Part shown: positions 9,813-20,173 of the stretch, piece by piece
How the letters are laid out: the number at the start of each line of letters is the position of its first letter
Position numbering within the stretch: position 1 is the first letter of the stretch
Source: an uncultured Prevotellaceae bacterium
Lineage (GTDB): Bacteria; Bacteroidota; Bacteroidia; Bacteroidales; Muribaculaceae
NCBI GenBank assembly: GCA_900318645.1
Contig: ONLH01000003.1
Span: forward strand, 96,537 to 160,536
DNA: 64,000 nt
Direction of reading: 5' to 3'
Made by a program: the position numbers and the translations under genes
Notes under the pieces: generated by a model
What the model saw: the letters and a program-made list of their open reading frames with translations, nothing else
Told to the model about the DNA's origin: nothing
Databases searched by the model: none

Positions 9813-9844
9813 GCAAAATTAAATCATTATACCGAACAATCCAA
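9813..9844 (-). promoter_or_regulatory. Strong minus-strand promoter without an annotated gene
   Basis: TAATTTTGC (-7) on the minus strand at 9813-9821 and TTG at 9842-9844, separated by 20 bp, which fits the Bacteroidota TTTG/N19-21/TAnnTTTG arrangement. It points away from the glycosyltransferase and towards sufS. Confidence 0.65.
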
Positions 9845-9929
9845 TTATTTTCTACTAATCGGCATTATTTATCGGTAAAACAGAAAAACGATGGAGGAAT
9901 CCTACTAAGGGCGGTAGGGGTGTGTTGAA

Positions 9930-10913
9930 TTACGGTCGTGGTTGGTAATTACGGCCGATAACAGAACAGAGGACATTGCGCCCCATGAATGACGCGATGA
10001 TGCCATATTTGTTCTTGCGTCTGACGTTCTTGTCCATCAGGCAACCCCAGCGCAGTCGTTTGATGCCCCGCCAGCACCGGTCTTGTAATTGCTGGTGGTC
10101 GCTCGCCTTGTCTTGGCTGCTCAACAGCAGGATGTTGAAGTAGGCGCTCAACAGGCGACTGCGTACGGCCTTAAGGTACTTTTGGTCGCGCTGTTCCATG
10201 GTTTTTTCCAAGTCTTCACAGATGTCAAGCACATCGGCTCTCTTGGGTGAGAACGCACCCAGGATACTGCTCTGGCGCTGGCGGTAGCCATAGAGTGTGT
10301 AGTTGATTTTAGCCACCCGTCCGCACTTGAGCATTAACGGGTAGATGATGGCAAGGTCTTCATAATTCTGTCCGACAGGATAGCGGATTTCCTCGAACAA
10401 AGATGCCTCATAGAGGCGACCCCATGCCGAGTGGGTAAGTCCTTGCTGATAAAAGATCCTGAACAATGCATGATGCTGGGGAATGCGTATTGGCGATGGC
10501 TGATCCGATTGTTGGGGCCATGCCGGTTCCCCATCCTCGTCAAATGGGGTGTAATTGCCCACGACAATGCTGGCCTGGCTCTTGCCTAAGGCTTCTTTCA
10601 TTACCTTGATGGCCGAGGGGTGCAGCACGTCGTCACTGTCCACCATCGTCACCATTTCGCCCTGCATCACGTCAAGTGCAGCGTTGCGGGCTGCAGAAAG
10701 GCCACCGTTGGGCTGATGGATGACGCGGATGCGTTTATCACGTTCAGCCCAACGGTCGCACTTCTCGCCGCTGCCGTCGGTGCTGCCGTCGTCCACAACG
10801 AGGATTTCAAGATTGCGGTAACTCTGGCCCACAATGCTATCCAAGCATTGGTCCAGATACCTCTCCACGTTATAGACAGGCACGATGACCGATATCAGCG
10901 GCTCAGTAATCAT
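9930..10913 (-). CDS. Glycosyltransferase family 2
   Basis: About 327 residues from the ATG at 10913, preferred over an upstream TTG inside the CTATAG array because GAGAGA precedes it and LISVIVPVYNVERYLDQCLDSI follows at once. GT-A fold marks: VDDGSTDGSG, GLSAARNAALD and the DxD-like VDSDDVLHP. It probably transfers a nucleotide-sugar-derived residue to a cell-surface glycan; acceptor unknown. Last gene of the lolD-lipoprotein-DUF3467-cysS operon, 99 bp after cysS. Confidence 0.88.
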   Translation of the reverse strand: MITEPLISVIVPVYNVERYLDQCLDSIVGQSYRNLEILVVDDGSTDGSGEKCDRWAERDKRIRVIHQPNGGLSAARNAALDVMQGEMVTMVDSDDVLHPSAIKVMKEALGKSQASIVVGNYTPFDEDGEPAWPQQSDQPSPIRIPQHHALFRIFYQQGLTHSAWGRLYEASLFEEIRYPVGQNYEDLAIIYPLMLKCGRVAKINYTLYGYRQRQSSILGAFSPKRADVLDICEDLEKTMEQRDQKYLKAVRSRLLSAYFNILLLSSQDKASDHQQLQDRCWRGIKRLRWGCLMDKNVRRKNKYGIIASFMGRNVLCSVIGRNYQPRP

Positions 10914-10930
10914 TCTCTCATATAGAAGCG

Positions 10931-11004
10931 ATAGCAACTATAGTATCTATAGTATCTATAGTATCTATAGTGTCTATAGTGTCTATAGTATCTATAGTTG
11001 CTAT
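10931..11004. repeat. 9-bp tandem array (CTATAGTAT) closed by inverted arms
   Basis: CTATAG starts at 10938, 10947, 10956, 10965, 10974, 10983 and 10992, exactly 9 bp apart. The array ends in perfect 13-bp inverted arms, ATAGCAACTATAG (10931-10943) and CTATAGTTGCTAT (10992-11004). It lies about 9 nt after the cysS stop. Confidence 0.9.
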
Positions 11005-11012
11005 GTCTCAGA

Positions 11013-12488
11013 TTATTTCACTTTCCACTCAAAGCCGTCCTTGGTGTCCTTGACTTCGAAGCCGAATTCGGCGAGTTTGTCGCGGATCAGGTCGCTGGTG
11101 GCCCAGTCCTTGGCAGCCTTGGCGTTACGACGCATCTCCAGCAGCAGGTCAACGGCCTGGCGGTAGGGCTCCAGGTTCACGCTGTCGCCACCGGCAGCAT
11201 CGTCGCGGATGCCCAGCACGTCGAACAGGTAGGTCTGGAAGACACCCTTCAGCTCGTCGATGTCAGCCTGACTGAGGGTGGCATTGCCGTCGTTGGCCTG
11301 GTTGATGACCTTGCAGGCATCGAACAGGGTGGCGATGACGGTCGGCGTATTTAGGTCGTCGTTCATCGCGTCGGCGCAACGCTGGCGGTAATTGTCGAGC
11401 GTTACCAACGATTGCGGTGCTGCAGTGAGGGCGTTCAGGCGATGCCAGCCGTCGAGAATGCGCTCCAGGGCTTTCTCGGCAGCCTGTAGTGCCTCGTTGC
11501 TGAAATCGACGGTGCCGCGGTAGTGGGCCTGCAGGATGAAGAAGCGGATGGTCATCGGTGAATAGGCCTGGGTGAGGGCAGGGTGGTCACCCGTGAAGAA
11601 CTGCTCCAGGGTGATGAAGTTGCCCAGGGACTTACCCATCTTCTGACCATTGATTGTAATCATGTTGTTGTGCATCCAGTAGTGCACCATCTCGTCACCC
11701 TGGCTGGCGACAGCCTGGGCAATCTCGCACTCGTGGTGCGGGAACACGAGGTCCATGCCACCACCGTGGATATCGAAGTGTTTGCCTAGGTACTTGCGCC
11801 CCATGGCGGTGCACTCGCAGTGCCAACCGGGGAAACCGTCGCTCCATGGCGAGGGCCAACGCATGATGTGCTCGGGCAGTGCCTTCTTCCACAGGGCAAA
11901 GTCGGCCTGGTTGTGCTTTTCGCCGATGCCTTCCAGCTCACGGCTGGCATTGAGGATGTCGTCGAGGTTGCGTCCCGAGAGGATGCCGTAGCGATGGTCA
12001 CGGTTATAGGCCTCGATGTCAAAATAGACGCTGCCATTGCTCTCGTAGGCATAGCCGTTCTCCATAATCTGTTTGACCAGCTCTTCCTGCTCGATGATGT
12101 GCCCCGTGGCATGGGGCTCGATGCTGGGAGGCAGCACGTTGAGCGCCTGCATGGCAGCATGGTAGCGATTGGTGTAATACTGCGCCACCTCCATGGGCTC
12201 CAACTGTTCGAGGCGTGCCTTCTTGGCAATCTTGTCCTCACCCTCATCGGCATCATGCTCCAGGTGGCCTACATCGGTGATGTTACGCACATAGCGCACC
12301 TTGTAGCCCAGCTGTTGCAGGTAGCGGAACAGTACGTCAAAGGTGATAGCAGGCCTGGTGTGTCCCAGGTGGGGGTCACCATAGACCGTCGGTCCGCAGA
12401 CGTACATGCCCACCATCGGCTCATTGAGGGGCACGAAGTGCTCCTTGCGCCTGGTCAGGGTATTGTAAATGAACAAGGGATGTTCCAT
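11013..12488 (-). CDS. cysS: Cysteine--tRNA ligase
   Basis: 491 residues, class I synthetase. The HIGH motif appears as PHLGHTR (res ~36-42), the KMSKS motif as KMGKS in [10 protein letters not shown], with zinc ligands at the N-terminal CGPTVYG and WHCECTAM. It charges tRNA-Cys in the cytoplasm. The C-terminus ends in a usual cysS tail ([26 protein letters not shown]). Within the lolD-to-glycosyltransferase operon; a 122-bp gap with two repeat types separates it from DUF3467. Confidence 0.97.
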   Translation of the reverse strand: MEHPLFIYNTLTRRKEHFVPLNEPMVGMYVCGPTVYGDPHLGHTRPAITFDVLFRYLQQLGYKVRYVRNITDVGHLEHDADEGEDKIAKKARLEQLEPMEVAQYYTNRYHAAMQALNVLPPSIEPHATGHIIEQEELVKQIMENGYAYESNGSVYFDIEAYNRDHRYGILSGRNLDDILNASRELEGIGEKHNQADFALWKKALPEHIMRWPSPWSDGFPGWHCECTAMGRKYLGKHFDIHGGGMDLVFPHHECEIAQAVASQGDEMVHYWMHNNMITINGQKMGKSLGNFITLEQFFTGDHPALTQAYSPMTIRFFILQAHYRGTVDFSNEALQAAEKALERILDGWHRLNALTAAPQSLVTLDNYRQRCADAMNDDLNTPTVIATLFDACKVINQANDGNATLSQADIDELKGVFQTYLFDVLGIRDDAAGGDSVNLEPYRQAVDLLLEMRRNAKAAKDWATSDLIRDKLAEFGFEVKDTKDGFEWKVK

Positions 12489-12492
12489 ATTG

Positions 12493-12610
12493 GTTCTCAG
12501 TTTTTAGTTGTCAGTTGTCAGTTTTTAGTTGTCAGTTGTCAGACGTCAACTTCTAACTTCTAACTTCTAACTCCTAACTCCTAACTTCTAACTCCTAACT
12601 CCTAACTATA
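12493..12610. repeat. Two short tandem arrays between DUF3467 and cysS
   Basis: About 12493-12545 is built from GTTGTCA/GTTTTTA-like units, and about 12548-12608 from 7-bp TTCTAAC/TCCTAAC units (sense strand GGAGTTA). The second array begins right after the DUF3467 stop codon at 12611. Confidence 0.85.
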
Positions 12611-12934
12611 TCAAGCCTGTCCCTTGGGCAGGGGGAAGTCCATAATGTTGCTGTTGCCGCTGGTGGGACGCATAACCTTGATCTCACCGAAGTTCTGCTC
12701 ATAGCGGCGGATGTTGTCCTGCAGGGCGAGCATCAGTTCCTTGGCGTGCTGGGGAGCCATGATGATGCGGCTCTGTACACGAGCTTGGGGCATATTGGGA
12801 CCACGCAGGATCATATCAATGAAGAAATCGTTGGGACCATGGGCAATCATTGCCATGTTAGCGTAGCGGCCCTGCAACTCTTCCTTGGGAAGTTCAATCT
12901 TAATTTGGTTCTGGTTTTGATTTTCGTTTGCCAT
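12611..12934 (-). CDS. DUF3467 domain protein
   Basis: 107 residues. The core (ELQGRYANMAMIAHGPNDFFIDM, RVQSRIIMAPQHAKELMLALQDNI) is the DUF3467 family, small cytoplasmic proteins common in Bacteroidota with no established function. The N-terminus is glutamine/asparagine rich (MANENQNQNQ). It sits 44 bp after the lipoprotein gene in the operon; in that gap two 12-13 bp TTAAAACAGA units lie after the previous stop. Confidence 0.85.
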   Translation of the reverse strand: MANENQNQNQIKIELPKEELQGRYANMAMIAHGPNDFFIDMILRGPNMPQARVQSRIIMAPQHAKELMLALQDNIRRYEQNFGEIKVMRPTSGNSNIMDFPLPKGQA

Positions 12935-12978
12935 AATGTTTTTTTAGTTCTGTTTTAATATCTGTTTTAATAAATGAT

Positions 12979-13644
12979 TTATTTGATGAAATCGTAATAC
13001 TCGGTTTCGGGAAATGTCAAGTCATTGAGGTGGATGCGCAGGCAGCGGAACGAGTCCTTGTGCCACAAGGCACCCACGTTGAACGAGGCATAGCAGTCGC
13101 GCCAGAAGGTAGCACGCTCACCTCTGAGGTCATGGACCAGATAGCAATGCACGGTGTCATCCTTGAGGGTATTGCCGTCGGCCACTAGCATGAAGGTGCG
13201 CGCCTTGGCTGTGTATTCTACCATGCAGTGCAGGTTGATGAACTCGCCAGTTCGCCACAGGCTACGCAACTTCACTTCATGGCAGGGCAGGCTGTCGGGC
13301 GATGCCTGTGTCTGGCGCAACGAGTCACTGAAGATGGCGTTGCAACCATAGACGTTGATATCGCGCTCGGCACCTGTGGCTTTGTCGGCGAAATCATAGC
13401 GCAACAGGACGCGTTGGTGGGTCTTGACATCGCTCACCGTCACTGTTGACTGCAGCCTAATGGCTGACGAATCTCCCCGCCCCAGGTACTCAAACACCGC
13501 TCCACGGTCACTCAGGCCCAAGTAGGTGACGATGTCGTAGCGGTAGTCGGTATAGGCACGATCGATGTCCTCTTGCTTGTCGCATGAGGTCAGAGCCAGT
13601 ATGGCTGTAATCAGTAATATGGGCAGGTGGCGCAGGTATTTCAT
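12979..13644 (-). CDS. Lipoprotein, NigD-like
   Basis: 221 residues with a lipoprotein signal (ILALTSC, lipidated Cys ~21). The body is beta-rich, with [17 protein letters not shown] and [12 protein letters not shown] resembling the C-terminal half of NigD-like lipoproteins of Bacteroidota; this is a visual resemblance only. It would be anchored in a membrane on the periplasmic side. The start overlaps the stop of lolD by 4 bp, so it is translationally coupled; whether it takes part in Lol transport is unknown. Confidence 0.7.
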   Translation of the reverse strand: MKYLRHLPILLITAILALTSCDKQEDIDRAYTDYRYDIVTYLGLSDRGAVFEYLGRGDSSAIRLQSTVTVSDVKTHQRVLLRYDFADKATGAERDINVYGCNAIFSDSLRQTQASPDSLPCHEVKLRSLWRTGEFINLHCMVEYTAKARTFMLVADGNTLKDDTVHCYLVHDLRGERATFWRDCYASFNVGALWHKDSFRCLRIHLNDLTFPETEYYDFIK

Positions 13645-14327
13645 CGGGCAGTGCGGATGGTTTGGTCAACAATCATGCCGTCGCGCATGTGCAGTGTGCG
13701 GTCGGCTTGGACGGCGAGGCCCTCGTCGTGAGTGACAATGATGAACGTCTGGCCCAACTCGTCGCGCAGGTCAAAGAACAGCTGGTGCAGTTCCTGTTTG
13801 TTCTGGGTGTCGAGGCTGCCCGACGGTTCGTCGGCCAGGATGACCTTCGGGCTGTTGATCAGGGCTCGGGCGACGGCCACACGCTGGCATTCGCCACCGC
13901 TGAGCTGAGAAGGCTTATGGTTCAGACGGTCGGCCAGGTGCATACGCTCCAACAGTTGTCGTGCACGCCCAATGGCATCGTTGCGGCTGTCTCCTCCCAG
14001 CAGGGCCGGGATGGCGACATTCTCAAGCATGGTGAACTCGGGCAACAGCTGGTGGAACTGGAACACGAAGCCGATGTTGCGGTTACGGAAGTGGGCCAGC
14101 TCCTTGTCTTTCAACGTGAGCACGTTCTTGCCCTCATAGCGCACCTCGCCCTGCTGTGGCGTGTCCAGCGTGCCGATGATTTGCAGCAAGGTCGTCTTGC
14201 CGGCTCCACTGGGCCCCACAATCGAGACAATCTCGCCCTGGGCGATGTCGAGGTCCACACCCCGCAACACCTCCAGGTCGCCATACCGCTTCACTATATT
14301 ACGCGCCTCAATCATTGTCTGTGACAT
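13641..14327 (-). CDS. lolD: Lipoprotein-releasing ABC transporter ATPase LolD
   Basis: 228 residues. Walker [13 protein letters not shown] (res ~38-49), Q-loop, signature [15 protein letters not shown], Walker [13 protein letters not shown] and the H-loop THDEGLA. The sequence is of the LolD/MacB type; LolD powers release of lipoproteins from the inner membrane with LolC/E, which are not in this window. A FtsE-like or MacB-like role is possible. First gene of the operon; its promoter at 14340 leaves a leader of only about 8 nt. Confidence 0.85.
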   Translation of the reverse strand: MSQTMIEARNIVKRYGDLEVLRGVDLDIAQGEIVSIVGPSGAGKTTLLQIIGTLDTPQQGEVRYEGKNVLTLKDKELAHFRNRNIGFVFQFHQLLPEFTMLENVAIPALLGGDSRNDAIGRARQLLERMHLADRLNHKPSQLSGGECQRVAVARALINSPKVILADEPSGSLDTQNKQELHQLFFDLRDELGQTFIIVTHDEGLAVQADRTLHMRDGMIVDQTIRTAR

Positions 14328-14339
14328 TTCATTTAAATT

Positions 14340-14348
14340 GCAAAGTTA
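14340..14348 (-). promoter_or_regulatory. -7 promoter box of the lolD operon
   Basis: TAACTTTGC on the minus strand, 12 nt before the lolD ATG, so the leader is very short. Confidence 0.6.
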
Positions 14349-14428
14349 GCAAAGATTTGTCAAATTGGGGTCAAAAGGGTGGAAAAAAGGTCTTTTTCGG
14401 GGTGTTTTATAAAAAAGATGAGGGTGAA

Positions 14429-14462
14429 TTGGCTCAGTGTGAAAAGATTGTTGTACCTTTGC
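14429..14462 (+). promoter_or_regulatory. metK: metK promoter
   Basis: TACCTTTGC at 14454-14462 matches the -7 consensus, with TTGG at 14429 as a possible -33 (22-bp spacer, slightly long). It gives a leader of about 140 nt before metK. Confidence 0.6.
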
Positions 14463-14608
14463 AGCCACATTTTAAAACAACATATACAAACAGTGGACAA
14501 ATTTGGCTGCTTGCAACCACTTGAAAAAATGCTAAAACTGCGATAATCACCTGACTTTATCGGTTTCTTTTAGCGTTCATGTTCCACAAAGATTTAATTA
14601 TTGGTACA
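14463..14608 (+). promoter_or_regulatory. metK: Long structured 5' leader of metK
   Basis: The leader contains a two-part hairpin at 14531-14574 (GCTAAAA with TTTTAGC, then CGATAA with TTATCG, 10-nt loop) and competing pairings upstream: GCAGCCA (14461) with TGGCTGC (14505), and CCAC/GTGG/CCACT segments that are mutually exclusive. This could be a cis-acting RNA sensing S-adenosylmethionine or a simple structured leader; it does not match a SAM riboswitch that I can recognise. Confidence 0.4.
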
Positions 14609-15874
<1,266 letters not shown>

Positions 15875-15881
15875 AAGATGT

Positions 15882-15921
15882 CCTGTTTCTGGATTTTCTG
15901 GAATATCTAGATGATCTAGGG
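15882..15921. repeat. Short 9-bp CTGG/CTAG array after metK
   Basis: CTGG at 15888 and 15897, then CTAG at 15907 and 15916, spaced 9, 10 and 9 bp. It begins about 8 nt after the metK stop codon and precedes the terminator. Confidence 0.7.
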
Positions 15922-15925
15922 TTAC

Positions 15926-15963
15926 ACAATGCGGGCCGCTCCATTTGGGGCGGCCCGCATTGT
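15926..15963. terminator. Bidirectional terminator between metK and recA
   Basis: A perfect 14-bp stem, ACAATGCGGGCCGC with GCGGCCCGCATTGT, and a 10-nt loop. metK and recA converge on it. Confidence 0.9.
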
Positions 15964-15984
15964 TGTTAATTGTTTGGCTAAGGG

Positions 15985-17028
15985 TTACTTGGCCTTCATG
16001 GCTTCCTTGATCTTGGTCTCGAGTTCTTCGGCCAGCTCGGGGTTATCAGCTACCATTTGCTTGGCGGCGTCGCGGCCCTGGCCTAGCTTGGTACCCTCGT
16101 AGGAGAACCATGCACCACTCTTCTTGACGATGCCGAACTCAACACCCAAGTCGATGATTTCACCCACCTTGCTGATGCCCTCACCGAAGCGGATTTCAAA
16201 CTCGGTCTTTCGGAAGGGAGGAGCCACCTTGTTTTTCACAACTTTCACGCGTGTGAGGTTACCCACAACCTGGTCACCGTCCTTGATTTGGCCTGTGCGG
16301 CGGATGTCAAGGCGTACGCTGCTGTAGAACTTCAGGGCGTTGCCACCGGTCGTGGTCTCGGGATTGCCGAACATCACGCCCAGTTTCTCGCGCAACTGGT
16401 TGATGAAGATGCAGCAGGTGTTGGTGCGGCTGATGGTGGCGGTCAGTTTCCTCAGCGCCTGGCTCATCAGGCGAGCCTGCAGACCCATCTTGCTCTCGCC
16501 CATTTCGCCCTCAATCTCGGCCTTGGGGGTCAAGGCGGCGACACTGTCGATGACGATGATGTCGATGGCGCTGCTGCGGATGAGCTGGTCGGCAATCTCC
16601 AGCGCCTGCTCGCCGTTGTCGGGCTGTGAGATCCACAGGTTGTTCACGTCAACGCCCAGCGACTCGGCATAGAATCGGTCAAAGGCGTGCTCGGCATCGA
16701 TGATGGCGGCTATACCACCCATTTTCTGAGCCTCGGCAATGGCATGTATTGCCAGCGTGGTTTTACCTGACGATTCGGGGCCATAGATCTCGATGATGCG
16801 ACCGCGGGGATAACCGCCCACGCCCAGGGCATTGTCCAGGCCGATGGAGCCCGTGGGGATGACCTCGATGTCCTCGATATGGTCGTCGCCCAGCTTCATG
16901 ATGCTGCCACTGCCAAAAGATTTACCGATTTTATCCATTGCTACCTGCAGGGCTTTGAGCTTCTCGGGGGAAACCTCCTTGCGCTGCGGCTGGTTAGTTC
17001 CTTCTTGGTTGATGATTTCGTCTGCCAT
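15985..17028 (-). CDS. recA: Recombinase RecA
   Basis: 347 residues, typical length. Walker [15 protein letters not shown], Walker [13 protein letters not shown], the L2-flanking [28 protein letters not shown] and the [20 protein letters not shown] region. It promotes homologous strand exchange and controls LexA-type responses where present. No SOS-box palindrome was recognised upstream. Monocistronic, with a promoter at 17088. Confidence 0.98.
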   Translation of the reverse strand: MADEIINQEGTNQPQRKEVSPEKLKALQVAMDKIGKSFGSGSIMKLGDDHIEDIEVIPTGSIGLDNALGVGGYPRGRIIEIYGPESSGKTTLAIHAIAEAQKMGGIAAIIDAEHAFDRFYAESLGVDVNNLWISQPDNGEQALEIADQLIRSSAIDIIVIDSVAALTPKAEIEGEMGESKMGLQARLMSQALRKLTATISRTNTCCIFINQLREKLGVMFGNPETTTGGNALKFYSSVRLDIRRTGQIKDGDQVVGNLTRVKVVKNKVAPPFRKTEFEIRFGEGISKVGEIIDLGVEFGIVKKSGAWFSYEGTKLGQGRDAAKQMVADNPELAEELETKIKEAMKAK

Positions 17029-17087
17029 GAATGTATGATTGATTGTTATGATTTTTATGATGTGATTTTTAATGTCGAACCAACTGA

Positions 17088-17095
17088 CAAAGGTA
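17088..17095 (-). promoter_or_regulatory. recA: -7 promoter box of recA
   Basis: TACCTTTG on the minus strand; it predicts a leader of about 55 nt. Confidence 0.55.
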
Positions 17096-17211
17096 ATACA
17101 TTTTTTTCAGTATCCGGCCCTCATTTTTTATTTTTTTGCTTTAGCAAAAGAAGTTTTTTCTGCTCTGAAAAAAATATGCTGTATATTATGTTCTGTTTTG
17201 GAAAAAAAGTG

Positions 17212-17220
17212 TATCTTTGC
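17212..17220 (+). promoter_or_regulatory. -7 promoter box of the 823-residue dockerin protein
   Basis: TATCTTTGC, exact match, about 59 bp before the ATG at 17279. Confidence 0.6.
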
Positions 17221-17278
17221 CCAAATATAGATTACCGTTGAACAATTCATTATTAACCATTTAATAACTTTCATTGCA

Positions 17279-19750
17279 ATGAGGAAACTTTTTACTTTAT
17301 TAACCTTATGTCTGCTGGCTAGCGCCGCTTGGGCAACCGACGTCACATTTGTGGCTGGTGTCGATAATGGAACCAGTCCCGGTACACAGGGCCCCTTCGT
17401 TATTGAGAAGGAGGGTGTCAAAATCGATGTAGAAAGCGGTTTGGCCAATGATTCCCAGTATCGTTTCTACAAGAACAAGAACGTGACTGTTTCCACCACT
17501 CTCGGTGTGATCACCAAGATTGTGTTTGAGTGCACTGCCAATGACGCTGCTCAGTATGGTCCTGGTTGCTTCACTGCCACTCCCGAGACTTACACTTACT
17601 CTGGCAAGATCGGTACTTGGGAAGGCTCTTCAGAGCAGGTTGTATTCACTGCCGCTACCAATCAGGTGCGTGCCACCAAGATTACGGTGTCCATCAGCGA
17701 GGCTGGTCTTGCTGCTCCTAGCATCAAGCCTGCAGGTGGTACCTACTACAACCCGATTGAGGTGACCATCACTTGCGGTACGAGCGATGCCAAGATTTAT
17801 TACACCACCAACGGTAGCAATCCCACCACCAGCTCCACGCAGTACACTGCTCCCTTCACCTTGAACAGCAATACTACCGTGAAGGCCATCTCGGCCAAGG
17901 ATGGTGATGTCAGTGAAGTCGTTGTTGCCGAGTATGTCTTCGGTACTGCTGTTAGTGTCAACAACATCGCTGAATATCAGGCTGCTGAGGTTGATGAAGT
18001 CTTGAACTTCAAGAACTCTGTCAACGTTCTTGCCCAGCACAATAGCTATCTGTTTGTGAAGGACAATACGGGCTATGCCTTGTTCTATGGCGACTGTGGT
18101 CAGACCTATAAGAACGGTGACGTGATTCCCGCCGGTTTCGTTGGTACCAGGGCATTCTACAATGGAGAGCCCGAGTTGAAGGTCCTGAGCGGCTTCAATC
18201 CTGCTTCGAGCAACAGCCCCATCGCTCCCGAGATGATCGGTGCCAATCAGGTGAATCATGACATGTTCGGCCACTTTGTGCGTCTCGAGCATGTTACCTT
18301 CAGCACTACTGACAACAAGAACTACACGCTGATCGATGAGGATGGTAACGAATGTGCCGTTTACTTCGGTACGCTCAATGCCAAAGCTCCCGGCAACCTT
18401 GACATCCTCTATACTGTCGAGGCTATCGTCGGTTCCTACGGTAAGGACAATGTGGTTTACCAGTTGCTGCCCACCCTTGTGAAGCCCGAAGGCGATGGTG
18501 GTGTCGGTATCGGCACGATGAGCCTCTATGACGACAACACCCAGCTCGTATTTGACTATGATGCTACGGTTATCTTCCACGGCAACTCACGACTGTTTGT
18601 AAAGGATCAGACCGGTTTTGGTCTCATCTATGGCAATGTAGGCAAGACCTATAAGCAGGGTGACGTATTCCCCGCTGGCTATAGCGGCAAGAAGACCACC
18701 TATGGCGGTGAGCCTGAGTTGGCTTCTCCCTTCTCAGATTTCAATGATCCCATCAAGAACGAGACCGTGAATGCTGAGGTTGCCACTCCGCTGGATGTCA
18801 AGCATGAGAACTTCGCTCATTATGTAGTGATGAGGAATGTGGATGTTACCGAGCTTAGCGGTAACAACTTCAAGGTTGTTGATGCCAGTGGTAATACCTG
18901 TAACGGTTACAACCAGTTTGCTCAGGACGTGAAGGAAGGCCACTATGATGAACTGTATGGTATCGTTGGTTCTTATGGTTCAACCAATACCGTTTATCAG
19001 CTGCTGCCCATCATCCCGTCCAAGCCGACTCCTGTTAAGAACATCAATGAGCTGTATGCACTTGACAAGGGCAAACAGGGTCAGTTCACCACTCCGCTGA
19101 CCGCTATCTATCAGAACGAGAAGAGCAGCTACCTCTATGTTCAGGATGCTGAAGGCGTTCAGTCGCTGGTTTATGGTGGTGTTTCAGGCCCCTTCACCAA
19201 TGGCGACCTCATCACCAATGCTATTGCCACCTGGAATGAGTATCAGGGTGCCAAGCAGATGATTCCCGTTGAGAACTTCGCGCCCAATGGCCGTGGCAAC
19301 AAGATTGAGCCCGACGAGCCGATGCCCATCGAGGAGATTTCCCAGGATATGGTACACCGCTACCTGAGCTTTGAGGATGTGGACATCATCACCGAGGAGG
19401 ACAAGATGTATATCGTTGATGAGACTGGTCAACTCCACATGTTCGACAAGTTTGAGGTTGGTATCAAGGGCAATGCTCCCTACTATGTTGAGGGCTTCTT
19501 GACCGTCTATAAGGGCGAGCTCGAGTTCTATCCCATCCTGGTTCAGGGTGAAGGTGGTGACGATTGCGGCACCAAGGGTGACGTGAACAACGACGGTGAG
19601 ATCGGTATTGCTGATGTGAACGCACTGCTCGATATCATCCTGGGCGCTAATGTTGACGAATGCACCCGCTGGCGCGCCGACATGAACGGTGACGGCGAGA
19701 TCGGCCTTGCTGATGTGAACGCTTTGACTGACTACATCTTGGGTCATTAA
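17279..19750 (+). CDS. Secreted multidomain protein with C-terminal dockerin (paralogue 1)
   Basis: 823 residues. Signal peptide 1-19 (MRKLFTLLTLCLLASAAWA). Residues ~20-140 form an N-terminal beta domain shared with the protein at 27081. Residues ~145-218 are a chitobiase/beta-hexosaminidase C-terminal-like domain (PAGGTYYNPIEVTIT, IYYTTNGSNPTT, TVKAIS). Three copies of a beta-module follow (starting ~225, ~405, ~583), each with a core such as LFVKDNTGYALFYG then GDVIPAGF. Residues ~765-823 are an intact C-terminal dockerin of two canonical halves. No catalytic domain is recognised, so it may bind glycans or build surface structure. Related to the genes at 27081 and 29615. Confidence 0.8.
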   Translation: MRKLFTLLTLCLLASAAWATDVTFVAGVDNGTSPGTQGPFVIEKEGVKIDVESGLANDSQYRFYKNKNVTVSTTLGVITKIVFECTANDAAQYGPGCFTATPETYTYSGKIGTWEGSSEQVVFTAATNQVRATKITVSISEAGLAAPSIKPAGGTYYNPIEVTITCGTSDAKIYYTTNGSNPTTSSTQYTAPFTLNSNTTVKAISAKDGDVSEVVVAEYVFGTAVSVNNIAEYQAAEVDEVLNFKNSVNVLAQHNSYLFVKDNTGYALFYGDCGQTYKNGDVIPAGFVGTRAFYNGEPELKVLSGFNPASSNSPIAPEMIGANQVNHDMFGHFVRLEHVTFSTTDNKNYTLIDEDGNECAVYFGTLNAKAPGNLDILYTVEAIVGSYGKDNVVYQLLPTLVKPEGDGGVGIGTMSLYDDNTQLVFDYDATVIFHGNSRLFVKDQTGFGLIYGNVGKTYKQGDVFPAGYSGKKTTYGGEPELASPFSDFNDPIKNETVNAEVATPLDVKHENFAHYVVMRNVDVTELSGNNFKVVDASGNTCNGYNQFAQDVKEGHYDELYGIVGSYGSTNTVYQLLPIIPSKPTPVKNINELYALDKGKQGQFTTPLTAIYQNEKSSYLYVQDAEGVQSLVYGGVSGPFTNGDLITNAIATWNEYQGAKQMIPVENFAPNGRGNKIEPDEPMPIEEISQDMVHRYLSFEDVDIITEEDKMYIVDETGQLHMFDKFEVGIKGNAPYYVEGFLTVYKGELEFYPILVQGEGGDDCGTKGDVNNDGEIGIADVNALLDIILGANVDECTRWRADMNGDGEIGLADVNALTDYILGH

Positions 19751-19786
19751 TCATGAAATGACAAGATAGTCATCTACCGATAATGG

Positions 19787-19821
19787 AGTCGGGAGGCACG
19801 ATGTGGCGATGTCTCCCGATT
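19787..19821 (+). terminator. Terminator after dockerin paralogue 1
   Basis: AGTCGGGAG pairs with CTCCCGATT (one G-U) and is followed by CTGATTTTTA. Confidence 0.7.
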
Positions 19822-19898
19822 CTGATTTTTAAGCAATAAGTAGTTATTGTGTGAAGTTTTTCAAGAGGAAAGACCAATGAATTAATTTATGTTAATGA

Positions 19899-19930
19899 TT
19901 TGGCGGATTGAGAATTAAATTGTAATTTTG
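19899..19930 (+). promoter_or_regulatory. Complete promoter in a non-coding gap
   Basis: TTTG at 19899-19902 and TAATTTTG at 19923-19930, with a 20-bp spacer: the best -33/-7 pair in the window. The nearest credible coding start on this strand is 414 bp away at 20344, with a strong terminator in between. Confidence 0.7.
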
Positions 19931-19936
19931 TGTCCA

Positions 19937-20173
19937 AGTTTAAAAAGTATCATTATTGTTATTAGGAAATAATGTATCAGGCATGTAGCAAATACCTCAA
20001 AACTGGATGTTGGAAAAAACTATGCACTGGCTTGTTCTCTTTAGGAATAATGCCAGAGCCTTGTGGTGGAGGCTTATGGCCATCCCACGTGTGTAGCCAA
20101 CTAAGCTATGGGCCCGAATTACGGATAAAAGGAGCGCAAAACCGGATGTGTCAGGTTTTGCGCTCTCTTGTTT
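19937..20173 (+). ncRNA. Candidate structured small RNA of unknown family
   Basis: From the predicted start after the 19923 promoter to the terminator at 20132-20173, about 235 nt. Visible pairings: CTGGC (~20027) with GCCAG (~20051) or alternatively GCCA..AGCC with GGCT..TGGC (about 20051-20083), then CCCA..TAGC with GCTA..TGGG (about 20086-20114), then the terminator stem. A 117-codon frame (19972-20325) covers it but runs through the terminator, has a Cys/Trp/Gly composition unlike any neighbour and no ribosome-binding site. It does not look like tmRNA, RNase P or SRP RNA; a 6S-type RNA is possible but not shown. Confidence 0.5.
20132..20173 (+). terminator. Strong terminator of the candidate small RNA
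   Basis: GAGCGCAAAACC and GGTTTTGCGCTC form a perfect 12-bp stem around a 10-nt loop, followed by TCTTGTTT. Confidence 0.85.

Noticed and set aside
14531-14574. Known SAM-I or SAM-II riboswitch before metK
   Set aside because: The hairpins do not show the conserved core of either class as far as I can recognise it.
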